Shown here piece after piece: positions 47,741 through 57,227 of a stretch of 64,000 nucleotides of DNA. A program made the position numbers and the translations under genes. The stretch comes from Pseudomonadota bacterium (GTDB taxonomy: Bacteria > Pseudomonadota > Alphaproteobacteria > Acetobacterales > Acetobacteraceae): contig JAJZES010000045.1 of the NCBI GenBank assembly GCA_021845985.1, positions 1 to 64,000 on the forward strand, given 5' to 3'. The stretch's first letter is position 1. The number at the start of each line of letters is the position of its first letter. The notes below the pieces were generated by a model. That model was not told the origin of the DNA. It was given only the letters and a program-made list of their open reading frames with translations, and made no database searches.

Positions 47741-48799
47741 ATGCGGCTGTTGCTTACCGGCGGATGTGGCTTCATCGGCTCCGCCGTGGTGCGTCATCTG
47801 ATCCGAACGACGGCGCATTCCGTCGTCAACGTCGATAAAATGACCTATGCCGCCAGCGAGGATGCGCTGGCCGGCGCCGGGCGCGACCCGCGCCACACCC
47901 TGCTGCGCGCCGATATCGCCGATGGCGCGGCGATGCGGCAGATTTTTGCTGCCCAGCAGCCGGACGCGGTGATGCATCTTGCCGCCGAAAGCCATGTCGA
48001 TCGCTCGATCGACGGGCCGGGGCCGTTCATTCAGACCAATATCGTCGGCACCTATGTCCTGCTGGAAGCGGCGCGCGACTACGCCGCGACACTGACGCCG
48101 GAGCGGCGGGCGGCGTTCCGCTTCCATCACGTTTCGACCGACGAGGTGTTCGGCGCCCTCGCACCGGGCGATGCCCCGTTTACCGAAACGACGCCGTATG
48201 ATCCGCGCAGCCCCTATTCGGCGAGCAAAGCGGCGTCTGACCACCTGGTGCGGGCGTGGCACCATACCTACGGTCTGCCCAGCATCGTCAGCAACACCAC
48301 CAATAATTACGGTCCCTGGCAGTTCCCGGAAAAACTGATCCCGCTGGTGCTGCTCAACGCACTGGAAGGCCGTCCGCTGCCGGTTTATGGCGACGGCTCC
48401 AATCAGCGCGACTGGATCTATGTCGAGGACCATGCGGCGGCGCTGCTCGAGGTGCTGCGGCACGGCACGCCCGGCGCCACCTATGCGATCGGCGCGCGCC
48501 AGCCGCGCAGCAATCTTGAGGTGGTACACGCCATCTGCGCCGCGCTGGATGCCCGCCTGCCCGATCCGGCCGGGCCGCGCAGCCGGTTGATCAGCTTCGT
48601 CACCGACCGGCCGGGGCATGATTTCCGCTACGAGATTGATCCGTCGCGGACCGAGGCGGCGCTGCACTGGCGCGCGCCGCATGATTTCACCACCGGCCTC
48701 GCCCGCACCATCGACTGGTATCTGGACAACCGTGCCTGGTGGGAGGCGATCCGGGCGGCCCGCTATGCCGGCCAACGCCTCGGCCGCGCCGCCGCGTGA
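47741..48799 (+). CDS. rfbB: dTDP-glucose 4,6-dehydratase
   Basis: 352 residues from ATG 47741 (GAGG nine bases upstream). NAD-dependent extended [44 protein letters not shown] with the catalytic Asp/Glu pair following Thr, and [15 protein letters not shown]. This is step two of dTDP-L-rhamnose synthesis. Overlaps link it to rfbA (TGATG), and rfbC and rfbD follow, forming a complete operon. Confidence 0.97.
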   Translation: MRLLLTGGCGFIGSAVVRHLIRTTAHSVVNVDKMTYAASEDALAGAGRDPRHTLLRADIADGAAMRQIFAAQQPDAVMHLAAESHVDRSIDGPGPFIQTNIVGTYVLLEAARDYAATLTPERRAAFRFHHVSTDEVFGALAPGDAPFTETTPYDPRSPYSASKAASDHLVRAWHHTYGLPSIVSNTTNNYGPWQFPEKLIPLVLLNALEGRPLPVYGDGSNQRDWIYVEDHAAALLEVLRHGTPGATYAIGARQPRSNLEVVHAICAALDARLPDPAGPRSRLISFVTDRPGHDFRYEIDPSRTEAALHWRAPHDFTTGLARTIDWYLDNRAWWEAIRAARYAGQRLGRAAA

Positions 48800-49677
48800 T
48801 GAAAAAGGGCATCATCCTGGCCGGCGGCTCCGGCACCCGACTGCACCCGATGACGCTGGCGTCGTCGAAGCAATTGCTGCCGGTCTATGACAAGCCGATG
48901 ATCTATTACCCGCTGTCGGTGCTGATGCTGGCCGGCATCCGCGACATTTTGATCATCTCGACGCCTGACGACCTGCCGCAGTTCCGCCGTCTGCTCGGCG
49001 ACGGGGGGCGTTTCGGCGTCGCCTTCACCTATGCCGAGCAGCCGAAGCCGGAGGGGCTGGCGCAGGCCTTCCTGATCGGCCGCGACTGGCTCGCAGGGCA
49101 GCCCTGTGCGCTGGTGCTCGGCGACAACCTGATCTTCGCCGACCATCTCTCGGTGCTGCTGCGCGCCGCCGCGGCGCGGCCGGTGGGGGCGACGGTGTTC
49201 GCCTATCAGGTGCGCGACCCGGAACGTTATGGCGTGGTGACGATGGCGGCGGACGGGCGGGCCATCGACATCGTCGAGAAACCGGCGGCGCCGCAATCGA
49301 ACTGGGCGGTGATCGGGCTGTATTTCTACGACGCCCGCGTCTCCGATCTGGCGCGCGCGGTGCGGCCCTCGGCGCGCGGCGAGCTGGAGATCACCGACCT
49401 CAACCGGCTTTACATGGAGGAACAGACGCTGCACGTCGAGCGCCTCGGCCGCGGCTGCGCCTGGCTCGACGCCGGCACGCCGGACAGTCTGCTGCAGGCG
49501 GCGACCTTCGTGCAGACCATCCAGTCGCGCCAGGGCATGCTGGTCGGCTGCCCGGAGGAGGTGGCGTTCCGCATGGGCTGGATCGACGCCGCCGAGCTGC
49601 ACCGCCATGCGCGGGCGCTCGGCAAGACCGAACTCGGCCGGGTGCTGGCCGATCTGGCGGACGGGCTGCACGCATGA
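48799..49677 (+). CDS. rfbA: Glucose-1-phosphate thymidylyltransferase
   Basis: 292 residues. The nucleotidyl-binding start [16 protein letters not shown] is followed by [50 protein letters not shown] and [15 protein letters not shown]. It makes dTDP-glucose from glucose-1-P and dTTP and is normally feedback-inhibited by dTDP-rhamnose. Its ATG overlaps the rfbB stop; its stop overlaps rfbC (ATGA). Confidence 0.97.
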   Translation: MKKGIILAGGSGTRLHPMTLASSKQLLPVYDKPMIYYPLSVLMLAGIRDILIISTPDDLPQFRRLLGDGGRFGVAFTYAEQPKPEGLAQAFLIGRDWLAGQPCALVLGDNLIFADHLSVLLRAAAARPVGATVFAYQVRDPERYGVVTMAADGRAIDIVEKPAAPQSNWAVIGLYFYDARVSDLARAVRPSARGELEITDLNRLYMEEQTLHVERLGRGCAWLDAGTPDSLLQAATFVQTIQSRQGMLVGCPEEVAFRMGWIDAAELHRHARALGKTELGRVLADLADGLHA

Positions 49678-50231
49678 AAGTCGAACGCCTCGCCATCCCG
49701 GACATCATCCTGCTGACGCCGCCGCGCTATGCCGATGCGCGCGGCTTCTTCTCGGAGACGTTCAACGCGCGCCGCGTCGCCGCCGCCGGCATCGAGGGGG
49801 ATTTCATCCAGGACAACCAGAGCCTGTCGCTGCTCCCCGGCACCGTGCGCGGGCTGCACTGTCAGGTGGCGCCGCATGTCCAGGGCAAGCTGGTGCGCTG
49901 CGTGCGCGGCGCCATCTGGGATGTCGCGGTGGATATTCGCCACGGCTCGCCGAGCTATGGCCGCCACGTCGCCGCCGAGCTGAGTGCCGAGAACTGGTGC
50001 CAGTTGTGGATTCCCGGCGGCTTCCTGCACGGGTTCTGCACCCTCACCGCCGATACCGAGGTGATCTACAAAGTCACCGGCGATTATGACCGCGCCAGCG
50101 AGCGCGCGGTGCGCTGGGACGATCCCGACCTCGCCTTGCCCTGGCCGGTGTCGCAGGGCAAGGCGGTGCTGTCGGAGAAGGACGCGGTTCTGCCGCGCCT
50201 TGCCGAGTGCGACGTGTGGTTCCGGGTCTGA
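49674..50231 (+). CDS. rfbC: dTDP-4-dehydrorhamnose 3,5-epimerase
   Basis: 185 residues of the cupin-like RmlC fold. Diagnostic blocks are [30 protein letters not shown] with the catalytic His, [26 protein letters not shown] and [13 protein letters not shown]. It epimerises carbons 3 and 5 of the 4-keto-6-deoxy sugar. The C-terminal CDVWFRV is common. Confidence 0.96.
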   Translation: MKVERLAIPDIILLTPPRYADARGFFSETFNARRVAAAGIEGDFIQDNQSLSLLPGTVRGLHCQVAPHVQGKLVRCVRGAIWDVAVDIRHGSPSYGRHVAAELSAENWCQLWIPGGFLHGFCTLTADTEVIYKVTGDYDRASERAVRWDDPDLALPWPVSQGKAVLSEKDAVLPRLAECDVWFRV

Positions 50232-50235
50232 GCCG

Positions 50236-51093
50236 ATGATCCTGGTGACGGGGGGAACCGGGCAGGTGGCGCAGGCGCTGGCGGGCGAGGGCGTGCGCGT
50301 CATCGGCAGGCCGGAGCTTGATTTCGACCGGCCGGACAGCATCGCCGCCTGCCTCGACGCGGCGCGTCCGGCGCTGGTGGTCAATGCCGCCGCCTATACC
50401 GCCGTCGATCGTGCCGAGACCGAGCCGGACGCCGCCTGGCGCGCCAATCGCGACGGCCCGGCCGCGCTGGCCGCGTGGTGCGCCGCGCGGGACGTGCCGC
50501 TGATCCACATTTCCACCGACTATGTGTTCGACGGGCTGAAGGGCGCGCCCTATGTCGAGACCGATCCGACCTGCCCGACCGGCGTGTATGGCGCAAGCAA
50601 GCTGGCCGGCGAACACGCGGTGCTCGGCGCCGGCGGGCGGGTGATCGTGCTGCGCACCGCCTGGGTCTATGCCGCAGTCGGCAAGAACTTCGTGTTGACC
50701 ATGCTGAACGCGGCGCGGCGGACCCGGCAGGTGCGCGTGGTCGCCGACCAGCGCGGCTGCCCGACCGCCGCCGCCGATCTCGCCGCCGCCATCACCGTCA
50801 TCGCCCGGCGTGTCGGCGCGGGATGGCAGGACGACTATGCCGGGGTGTTCCACGCCGCCGGCAGCGGCGCAACGACGTGGCACGGCCTGGCCGAGGCGGT
50901 GTTCGCCCGCGCCGCGCGCCACGGCCTGCCGCCGCCCGAGGTGACACCGATCGTCACCGCCGACTGGCCGACCCCGGCCCGCCGGCCAGCCGATTCGCGG
51001 CTTGACTGTGCGGCGCTGGCGCGCGTCTTCGGCATCGCCCTGCCGACCTGGGAGGACGGCGTCACCCGCACGGTGGACGCGGTATTCGCGTGA
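50236..51093 (+). CDS. rfbD: dTDP-4-dehydrorhamnose reductase
   Basis: 285 residues. NAD(P)-binding ILVTGGTGQVAQAL, NAAAYTAVDRAETEP, HISTDYVFDGLKGAPY, YGASKLAGEHAVL with the catalytic Tyr/Lys, and VLRTAWVYAAVGKNFV. It finishes dTDP-L-rhamnose. The start lies four bases after the rfbC stop and the end overlaps the following glycosyltransferase. Confidence 0.95.
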   Translation: MILVTGGTGQVAQALAGEGVRVIGRPELDFDRPDSIAACLDAARPALVVNAAAYTAVDRAETEPDAAWRANRDGPAALAAWCAARDVPLIHISTDYVFDGLKGAPYVETDPTCPTGVYGASKLAGEHAVLGAGGRVIVLRTAWVYAAVGKNFVLTMLNAARRTRQVRVVADQRGCPTAAADLAAAITVIARRVGAGWQDDYAGVFHAAGSGATTWHGLAEAVFARAARHGLPPPEVTPIVTADWPTPARRPADSRLDCAALARVFGIALPTWEDGVTRTVDAVFA

Positions 51094-52010
51094 CCAGCGC
51101 GGGAGCCGCGCATGTTGCGGTCCTGCTCTCAAGCTATAATGGCGCACGCTTCCTGCCGGCGCAGCTTGCCAGTCTGCGCGCCCAGACTTACCCGGACTGG
51201 ACGCTGCTGTGGCGCGACGACGGCTCGGCCGACGAGTCGGCGGCGCTGCTGACCGCGTTTGCCGGCCCGCCGGTGTCGGCGGCGGCCGGGCGGCTCGGGG
51301 TGCGCGACAGTTTCCTGGCTCTGCTGCGCGCCGCGGTGCCACGGCTCGGGCCGGCCGATACGGTGGCGTTCGCCGACCAGGATGATGTCTGGCTGCCGGA
51401 AAAGCTGGCCCGCGGCATCGCCGCTCTGGCGCCGCTGCCGGCCGGCGAACCGGGAATGGTCTGCACCCGGCAGGTGCTGGTCGATGCGACGCTCGGCCGC
51501 ATCGGCCTGTCGCCGCCGCTGCACAGCCCGCCGGGCTTCCCGGCCTCGCTGACGCAGAATCTCGCCACCGGCTGCACCATCATGCTGAACCGCGCCGCCG
51601 CCGCCCTGGTTGCCGCCAGTGTGCCGCCGGCGACCTCGCTGCATGATTGGTGGAGCTATGTACTGGTGACGGCGGCCGGCGGCACGGTGCTGATGGACGC
51701 GACGCCGCTGGTGCTCTACCGCCAGCATGGCGGCAACATGGTCGGCGCGCCGGGGCGGCTGTGGCGGCGCGGGCTGCTGGCGCTGCGGCGCGGGCCGGAG
51801 GCGTATATGCGGGTGTTCCGCGGCCATCTCGCGGCGCTGAAGGCGCAGCCGCAATTGCTCAGCCCGCCGGCGCGGGCGCAGGTGGCGACGCTTCAGGCGG
51901 CCCTGGACGGCGGCTGGCGGCAACGGCTCAGGGCAATGGCGCTGCCCGGGCTGCGGCGGCAGACGCCGCTGGAGACGCTGGTGTTCCGGCTGTGGTTCCT
52001 GCTGGGTTGA
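51090..52010 (+). CDS. Family 2 glycosyltransferase, rhamnosyltransferase-like
   Basis: 306 residues from GTG 51090 (GTGA overlap with rfbD). VAVLLSSYNGARFLPAQLASL opens a GT-A domain, LWRDDGSADES follows, and FADQDDVWLPEKLARGI is the D-x-D-D-x-W block seen in rhamnosyltransferases. HDWWSYVL and YRQHGGNMVG are typical acceptor-side segments. Coupling to the rhamnose operon makes rhamnosyl transfer likely, but not proved. Its end overlaps the convergent rluA-like gene by 83 bases. Confidence 0.88.
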   Translation: MTSAGAAHVAVLLSSYNGARFLPAQLASLRAQTYPDWTLLWRDDGSADESAALLTAFAGPPVSAAAGRLGVRDSFLALLRAAVPRLGPADTVAFADQDDVWLPEKLARGIAALAPLPAGEPGMVCTRQVLVDATLGRIGLSPPLHSPPGFPASLTQNLATGCTIMLNRAAAALVAASVPPATSLHDWWSYVLVTAAGGTVLMDATPLVLYRQHGGNMVGAPGRLWRRGLLALRRGPEAYMRVFRGHLAALKAQPQLLSPPARAQVATLQAALDGGWRQRLRAMALPGLRRQTPLETLVFRLWFLLG

Positions 52011-52644
52011 GCCAGCCGCAGGCGGCCAGCGCCGCGCGCATATGGTCGGGCGGCGGCGCCACGGCGCAAACCGGCGGCTCCAGCGGCAGGGTGATGGCGC
52101 GCGCCAGCAGTTGCAGCGGCCCGCCGCCGGCGCCGTAAATCGCGTCACCCAGCACCGGGCAGCCCAGTGCGGCGCAATGCGCCCGCACCTGATGCGTCCG
52201 CCCGGTGCGCGGCGCCAGTTCCAGCCAGGCGATGCCATCGCCGCGGCCCCGCAGCCGCCAGTCGGTGATCGCCGCCTGCCCGGCGGCGTCGCTGACCATG
52301 CGCCAGCCGTGCGGCGCGGTGACTTTGCGCAACGGCGCGGTGAGTGTGCCGGCGGCGGCGGCGGGGATGCCGGCGACCACCGCCCAGTAGGTCTTGCGCA
52401 CCGTGCCGGCGGCAAACGCCGCCTGCGCCGCGTGCAGCGCTGCGCGGCGCAGGGCGACGACGAGGCAGCCGGCGGTGTCGGCATCCAACCGGTGCGCCAG
52501 CCATGGTCCGTCGCGCCGCCGGCTGAGGCCGGCGAAGGCATCCTCGACGCTGCGGCCGCCGCCGGGGCCGGGATGCACCTTCAGCCCGGCGGGCTTGTCG
52601 AGCACGACGAAGCGGGCGTCGCGGAACAGGATGGGAAGCTGCAT
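51928..52644 (-). CDS. RluA-family pseudouridine synthase
   Basis: 238 residues without an S4 domain. FVVLDKPAGLKVHPGPGG precedes the catalytic HRLDADTAG (Asp in place 3 of the motif), then ATGTV-like KTYWAVVAG, LELAPRTGRTHQVRAH and GCPVLGDAIYG. It isomerises a uridine in rRNA or tRNA. RluA-type members modify tRNA positions 31/32 or 65, but the target here is open. The last 28 residues are an Ala-rich tail overlapping the convergent glycosyltransferase gene. Confidence 0.9.
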   Translation of the reverse strand: MQLPILFRDARFVVLDKPAGLKVHPGPGGGRSVEDAFAGLSRRRDGPWLAHRLDADTAGCLVVALRRAALHAAQAAFAAGTVRKTYWAVVAGIPAAAAGTLTAPLRKVTAPHGWRMVSDAAGQAAITDWRLRGRGDGIAWLELAPRTGRTHQVRAHCAALGCPVLGDAIYGAGGGPLQLLARAITLPLEPPVCAVAPPPDHMRAALAACGWLNPAGTTAGTPASPAASAAAARAAPLP

Positions 52645-52691
52645 GGCCGGCGCAGGTTGACAGGGGACGCGGCGCGGCGGAAGCGGCGGCG

Positions 52692-53405
52692 ATGAAGCCC
52701 GACGTCATCTGCGGCGTTACCGCCGTCTCCGCCCTGTTCGCCCGCCGGCCGGAAGCGGCGCTGCGGCTGTTCTATGTCGCCGAGTTGCGCCAGGCCGCCG
52801 GACCCTGGTGCAAGCATCTGGCGGCGGCGCGCCGGCCGTACCGGATGGTGGAGGCCGAGGAACTGGCCAAGGTGACGGGCACGCCCCATCACGGCGGCAT
52901 CGCCGTCGTCGCCGAGCCGCGGGCGATCGTTCCGTTCAACCCGGCGGCGCCGCCGACCGCCGATCTGCTGCTGGTGCTGGATGGCATCGGCAACCCGCAT
53001 AATCTCGGCGCCATCGCCCGCAGCGCGGCGTTTTTCGGCGTCCCTGCCCTGCTGCTGCACGCAGTGCCCGGCGCGGCGCTGCCCTCGGACGCCGCCTACC
53101 GCACCGCCGCCGGCGGGCTGGAATGGCTCGACGTGTACGCCACCGAGGATCTGCCGGCGGCGCTGACGGCGCTCGGCCCGGCCTGGCGCACGGTCGCCGC
53201 GACGCTGACCCGACAGGCGCGCCCGCTGGTCGAGCTGAAGCGGGACCGGCCGATCGCGCTGGTGCTCGGGCATGAGGAACACGGCGTCGCGCCGGCGGTG
53301 CTTGCCGCCTGCCAGCAGCAGGTCAAGGTGGTCGGGGCGCGCCGGGTGCAGAGCCTGAACGTGGCGCAGGCGGCGGCGGTGTTCCTGCATTCCCTGTGCG
53401 GCTGA
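52692..53405 (+). CDS. TrmH-family RNA methyltransferase
   Basis: 237 residues. An N-terminal substrate-binding domain (VICGVTAVSALFARRPEAA, HHGGIAVVAEP) is followed by the SPOUT knot: LVLDGIGNPHNLGAIARSAA, LVLGHEEHGVAPAVL and VQSLNVAQAAAVFLHSL. It 2'-O-methylates rRNA or tRNA. It is divergent from the pseudouridine synthase with 47 bases between starts. Confidence 0.93.
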   Translation: MKPDVICGVTAVSALFARRPEAALRLFYVAELRQAAGPWCKHLAAARRPYRMVEAEELAKVTGTPHHGGIAVVAEPRAIVPFNPAAPPTADLLLVLDGIGNPHNLGAIARSAAFFGVPALLLHAVPGAALPSDAAYRTAAGGLEWLDVYATEDLPAALTALGPAWRTVAATLTRQARPLVELKRDRPIALVLGHEEHGVAPAVLAACQQQVKVVGARRVQSLNVAQAAAVFLHSLCG

Positions 53406-53425
53406 GGCATGGCAGGAAGGCGGTT

Positions 53426-54391
53426 ATGCGCATCCACATCGAGAACGATCCCGACGACCCGCCGTTCATCATCGCGCCGCCGGCCTGGCAGCAGGCCGCC
53501 GCGGCTGCCGGCGAGCCGGCGCACGATGTGAGCTTCGGCCCGCTGCCCGCCCCCCTGCCGGAGGCGGCCGAACTGCTGGTCGGGCCGCCGGCGGCGCTGC
53601 GGCGGGTGCGCGAGCGTCTGCCGGCCGGTCTGCGGATGATCTTCGTCAACGCCACCGGGGTCGATGCGCTGGCCCCGTTCGGCTGGCTGCCGGCGGGCGT
53701 GACGCTGCTCAACAACCGCGGCACGCATGGCCCGAAGGCGGGCGAATACGTGGCGATGGCGGCGCTGATGCTGGCGGCGCGGCTGCCGGCGCTGCTGGCG
53801 GCGCAGCGCGACGGGCGCTGGCAACCGATCCCCTCGCCGGTGCTGGCCGGGCGCCATGCGGTGGTGGTCGGCACCGGCGATCTCGGCAGCGCCGGGGCGC
53901 GGCAGTTGCGCGCCCTCGGCGTGCGGGTGACCGGCGTGCGCACCCGCGCCGTGCCGCATCCTGATTTCGATGCGGTGGCCGCGGTGGCTGATCTCGACGC
54001 GCTGCTGCCGCAGGCGGATCTGCTGGTGCTGGCCACACCGCTGACCGCGGCGACGCGGCTGATGCTGGATGCGCGGCGCATCGCCCTGCTGCGGCCGGCG
54101 GCCGGCGTGATCAATATCGGCCGCGGCGCGCTGCTGGAGACCGCGGCGCTGTGCGATGCGCTCGACGCCGGGCGGCTGGCCGGCGCGGTGCTCGACGTGT
54201 TCACCGCGGAACCGCTGCCGCAGGACGCGCGGGTCTGGCGCACGCGCAACCTGATCGCCACGCCGCATGTCTCCTGCGACGACCCGACCACCTATACCGG
54301 CACCAGTCTGGCGATCCTGTTCACCAATCTGCGGGCGTGGCGGGCCGGAGTGGCGATGCCGAACGCGGTCAATCCGGCGCGCGGATACTGA
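53426..54391 (+). CDS. D-2-hydroxyacid dehydrogenase (NAD-binding)
   Basis: 321 residues from ATG 53426 (AGGAAGG upstream). The Rossmann signature is GTGDLGSAGARQ. The D-isomer pattern completes with NIGRGALLE (catalytic Arg), VLDVFTAEPLPQD (Glu) and IATPHVSCDDPTTY (His). The catalytic-domain start (IHIENDPDDPPF) differs from classic members, as in glyoxylate/hydroxypyruvate-like reductases. The substrate is unknown. It ends three bases from the convergent dpgC-like gene. Confidence 0.88.
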   Translation: MRIHIENDPDDPPFIIAPPAWQQAAAAAGEPAHDVSFGPLPAPLPEAAELLVGPPAALRRVRERLPAGLRMIFVNATGVDALAPFGWLPAGVTLLNNRGTHGPKAGEYVAMAALMLAARLPALLAAQRDGRWQPIPSPVLAGRHAVVVGTGDLGSAGARQLRALGVRVTGVRTRAVPHPDFDAVAAVADLDALLPQADLLVLATPLTAATRLMLDARRIALLRPAAGVINIGRGALLETAALCDALDAGRLAGAVLDVFTAEPLPQDARVWRTRNLIATPHVSCDDPTTYTGTSLAILFTNLRAWRAGVAMPNAVNPARGY

Positions 54392-54394
54392 GTG

Positions 54395-55720
54395 TCAGCC
54401 GCGCCGCTGCTGCGCCCGCCAGTGCTGCTCCAGATTGGCGATGAGCTGCGGGCTGAAATGGCACACCGCCTGTTCGCGCGCGTACACCGCCATGTACTCG
54501 CGGAACCGGTCGAGCGGCTCGGCGCCGATGCGCAGCGCCCGGCGGTTGCCGACGAGGCTGACCGCGCCAGAGCCGGTCAGCACCTCGACCACACGGGCAA
54601 GCGCCGCGTCCATCTCCGCCGGTGCCACGATCTCGTCGCAGATCATCCGGCCCTCGGCGGAGTCGCACTCCAGCCGACGGCCGTAGGAGATGAGCTGACG
54701 CGCGATCCGCTCGCCGGTGAAACGCGGCAGGCGCAGATTGGCGCAACCGGGGATGATCCCCTCCTTGCGCGCCGGCAGCGTCATGTAGGCGTCCTGCGCC
54801 GCCACCACGTAGTCCATGACCAGGAGAATCTGACAGCCGCCGCCGATGGCGAAGCTCTCGACCGCGGCGATCCAGGGTTTTTCGTGCGTCGCCCCGCGCG
54901 TGTCGTCGGGCGGCACTTCGGCGCTGGCGAGGCCGCGCAGCAGCTTGGCGACGGTGGCGAGTTCGCGGCGCAGAAACCACAGGAACGGAATGCGGCCCTG
55001 ATAGAGATGCGTCAGGTTGATGCCGGCGGAGAACACGCGCGCCCCGGCATAGCGCGGCTGCGGCACCACATCGCCGCGCAGCACACAGGCCGCCGTGGCC
55101 GGATCGAGCGTGGCGAGGTCAACGGCGATTTCCACGTCATCGAGCGTCGCGTCGTCCTCGGCGTTGAGATAGCGCGGATTGCGCAGCGTCAGATGCGTGG
55201 CGTTGCCGACGCGGTGCAGCGTGGCGCCGGGAGAGTCCCAGCGTCCGTCGCGCAGCAGCGCCGGCAGATGCCGCTCCGTCGCCGGGTGCGCCAGCAGCAT
55301 GGCGTGGCACAGATGCCGCCCGCACGCGGCATCGGCGAGAATATGGGCGAAGAAAATGCCCTGATCGGTCTCCAGCCCGTCCTTTTCCGCCTGCGGCAGC
55401 GCCGCTTCGGCGGCCACCTGGGCGCGCGTCGGCACGAGGCCGGGCAGCAGCTCGGCGGCGGTCCAGGCGACCGCGTCGATACGGTGCAACTGCCTCAGAT
55501 CGTCGGTCAGCGCGCGGTACACCGCCGGCGCATGGCGCGACAGAAAATGCTCGCGCTGCGCCCGCGCGGTGGCGAGCAGGGCGGCGGCCTCCTGCGCCTG
55601 GGCGGCGCTGCGCTGTGGCCGGGCCGGCAGACGCACCCGCGCCGCCTCCGCCGCCAGCCAGAGTTTCGAGTATGCGGCGGCATCGGTGGCAAAGGCACCG
55701 GTCAGCTCTGGCAGCATCAT
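54395..55720 (-). CDS. dpgC: DpgC-like arylacetyl-CoA dioxygenase (crotonase superfamily)
   Basis: 441 residues from ATG 55720, the ATGA of which overlaps the ligase stop. Family length fits DpgC (about 430-440). An N-terminal helical domain (1-200: RHAPAVYRALTDDLRQLHR, EKDGLETDQGIFFAHILAD) precedes a crotonase core. Its oxyanion-hole elements are FSAGINLTHLY (I234) and FAIGGGCQILL (G295, Q297), then GIIPGCANLRLPRFTGER. The FLRREL helix and KPWIAAVESFAIGGG match what I recall of DpgC from vancomycin-type pathways. There it oxidises 3,5-dihydroxyphenylacetyl-CoA to the arylglyoxylate using O2 and no cofactor. No dpgA, dpgB or dpgD is present here, so the true substrate probably differs. Confidence 0.82.
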   Translation of the reverse strand: MMLPELTGAFATDAAAYSKLWLAAEAARVRLPARPQRSAAQAQEAAALLATARAQREHFLSRHAPAVYRALTDDLRQLHRIDAVAWTAAELLPGLVPTRAQVAAEAALPQAEKDGLETDQGIFFAHILADAACGRHLCHAMLLAHPATERHLPALLRDGRWDSPGATLHRVGNATHLTLRNPRYLNAEDDATLDDVEIAVDLATLDPATAACVLRGDVVPQPRYAGARVFSAGINLTHLYQGRIPFLWFLRRELATVAKLLRGLASAEVPPDDTRGATHEKPWIAAVESFAIGGGCQILLVMDYVVAAQDAYMTLPARKEGIIPGCANLRLPRFTGERIARQLISYGRRLECDSAEGRMICDEIVAPAEMDAALARVVEVLTGSGAVSLVGNRRALRIGAEPLDRFREYMAVYAREQAVCHFSPQLIANLEQHWRAQQRRG

Positions 55721-57000
55721 GGCATCTCCCTGCGCCGGTCGATGACGCGGCGCGCCTTGCCGCCGGAGCGTTCGATGCTGCCGGGATCGGCGATGTCGAT
55801 GGCAACGCTGATGCCGATTGTCGCCTTGATGCGATGCGCGAGATCGGCGGCGCAGGCAGCGGTGTCCTGCAGCGTGTCGCGCGGCTCGACGTGCAGCGTC
55901 ATCGCATCGAGCCGGCCGCGGCGGTGCAGTTCGATGAGGTATTGTGGCGCGAGGCGCGCATCGGCGAGCACGAGTTGTTCGACCTGGCTCGGGAACAGGT
56001 TGACGCCGCGCAAGACGATCATGTCGTCGGAGCGGCCGGTGATGCGCTCCATGCGCCGCATCGTGCGTGCCGTGCCGGGCAACAGCCGCGTCAGATCGCG
56101 GGTGCGGTAGCGGATCAGCGGCATCGCCTCGCGGCTCAGTGTGGTGAAGACGAGTTCGCCGAAACTGCCGTCGGGCAGCGGCAGGCCGCTGACCGGGTCG
56201 ATGATCTCGGGATAAAAATGGTCCTCCCAGATATGCGGCCCGTCCTTGGACTCGACGCATTCGCAGGCGACGCCGGGGCCCATCATCTCGGACAATCCAT
56301 AGATGTCGGTGGCATCGAGGGCGAAGCCGGCTTCGAGTTCGGCGCGCATGCCGCTGGTCCACGGCTCGGCGCCGAAAATGCCGAAGCGCAGGCCGGTGGC
56401 GCGCGGGTCGATGCCCTGGGCGCGCATCTCGTCGAGGATGACGAGGGCATAGCTCGGTGTCGCCATCAGGATGTCGGGGCGCAGATCGCGGATGAGCTGC
56501 ACTTGCCGCGGCGTCATCCCGCCGGAGGCGGGCACCACGGCGCAGCCGAGCCGCTCCGCCCCGTAATGCGCGCCGAGACCGCCAGTGAACAGGCCATAGC
56601 CATAGGCGACATGCACCAGCATGCCCGGCCGGCCGCCGGCGGCGTGGATGGAGCGGGCCATCAGCTCCGACCAGATGCGCACGTCATGCGCGGTATGGGC
56701 GATGACGGTGGCGGTGCCGGTGGTGCCGGAGGAGGCGTGCAGGCGCTGGACCTGCGCGCGCGGCACCGCCAGCAGGCCGAGCGGATAGGCGTCGCGCAGA
56801 TGCTGCTTGGTGGTCAGCGGAAAGCGGCGGAGGTCGGACAGGTCGCGCAGTTCGTCGGGATGGATGCCGGCGGCATCGAAGGCGGCGCGGTAATGCGGCA
56901 CATGGGCATAGGCATGGGCGAGGCTGCGGCGCAGCCGGGCGAGCTGCAGCGCTGCGAGTTCGTCGCCCGAGGCGGTCTCGATCGGGTCCAGGCCGGGCAT
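55717..57000 (-). CDS. paaK: Phenylacetate-CoA ligase-like enzyme
   Basis: 427 residues from ATG 57000 with GGAGGAAACC upstream. An ANL-type adenylating enzyme: HASSGTTGTATVIAHT near 88, GYGLFTGGLGAHYG, IFGAEPWTSGMR, ATDIYGLSEMMGPG near 240, LIRYRTRD near 310 and ITGRSDDMIVLRGVN near 330. It activates phenylacetate or a related aryl acid to the CoA thioester in the cytosol. The downstream coupled dpgC-like gene would accept an arylacetyl-CoA, which makes this pair a plausible two-step pathway. The exact acid is inferred. Confidence 0.9.
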   Translation of the reverse strand: MPGLDPIETASGDELAALQLARLRRSLAHAYAHVPHYRAAFDAAGIHPDELRDLSDLRRFPLTTKQHLRDAYPLGLLAVPRAQVQRLHASSGTTGTATVIAHTAHDVRIWSELMARSIHAAGGRPGMLVHVAYGYGLFTGGLGAHYGAERLGCAVVPASGGMTPRQVQLIRDLRPDILMATPSYALVILDEMRAQGIDPRATGLRFGIFGAEPWTSGMRAELEAGFALDATDIYGLSEMMGPGVACECVESKDGPHIWEDHFYPEIIDPVSGLPLPDGSFGELVFTTLSREAMPLIRYRTRDLTRLLPGTARTMRRMERITGRSDDMIVLRGVNLFPSQVEQLVLADARLAPQYLIELHRRGRLDAMTLHVEPRDTLQDTAACAADLAHRIKATIGISVAIDIADPGSIERSGGKARRVIDRRREMP

Positions 57001-57227
57001 TGGTTTCCTCCGCGCCGGCATGTTCGGCCGGCGGCGGGCAAACTGCAAGCGCAGCCGATCGCCGGGTGCGCGCGGCGTTGACCGGGGTGGTTGTCGCCGC
57101 AATCGGGCTGGTGGCATATCGGCAAGCCTGCTGCCAGCCGCGTCGCCGCTCTGCCGTTGCGTTCCCCGCTTGCCAGCGCCGCGGGCGCGGCCGACGATGC
57201 CGGATCATACACACTGGGGATTGGCGC

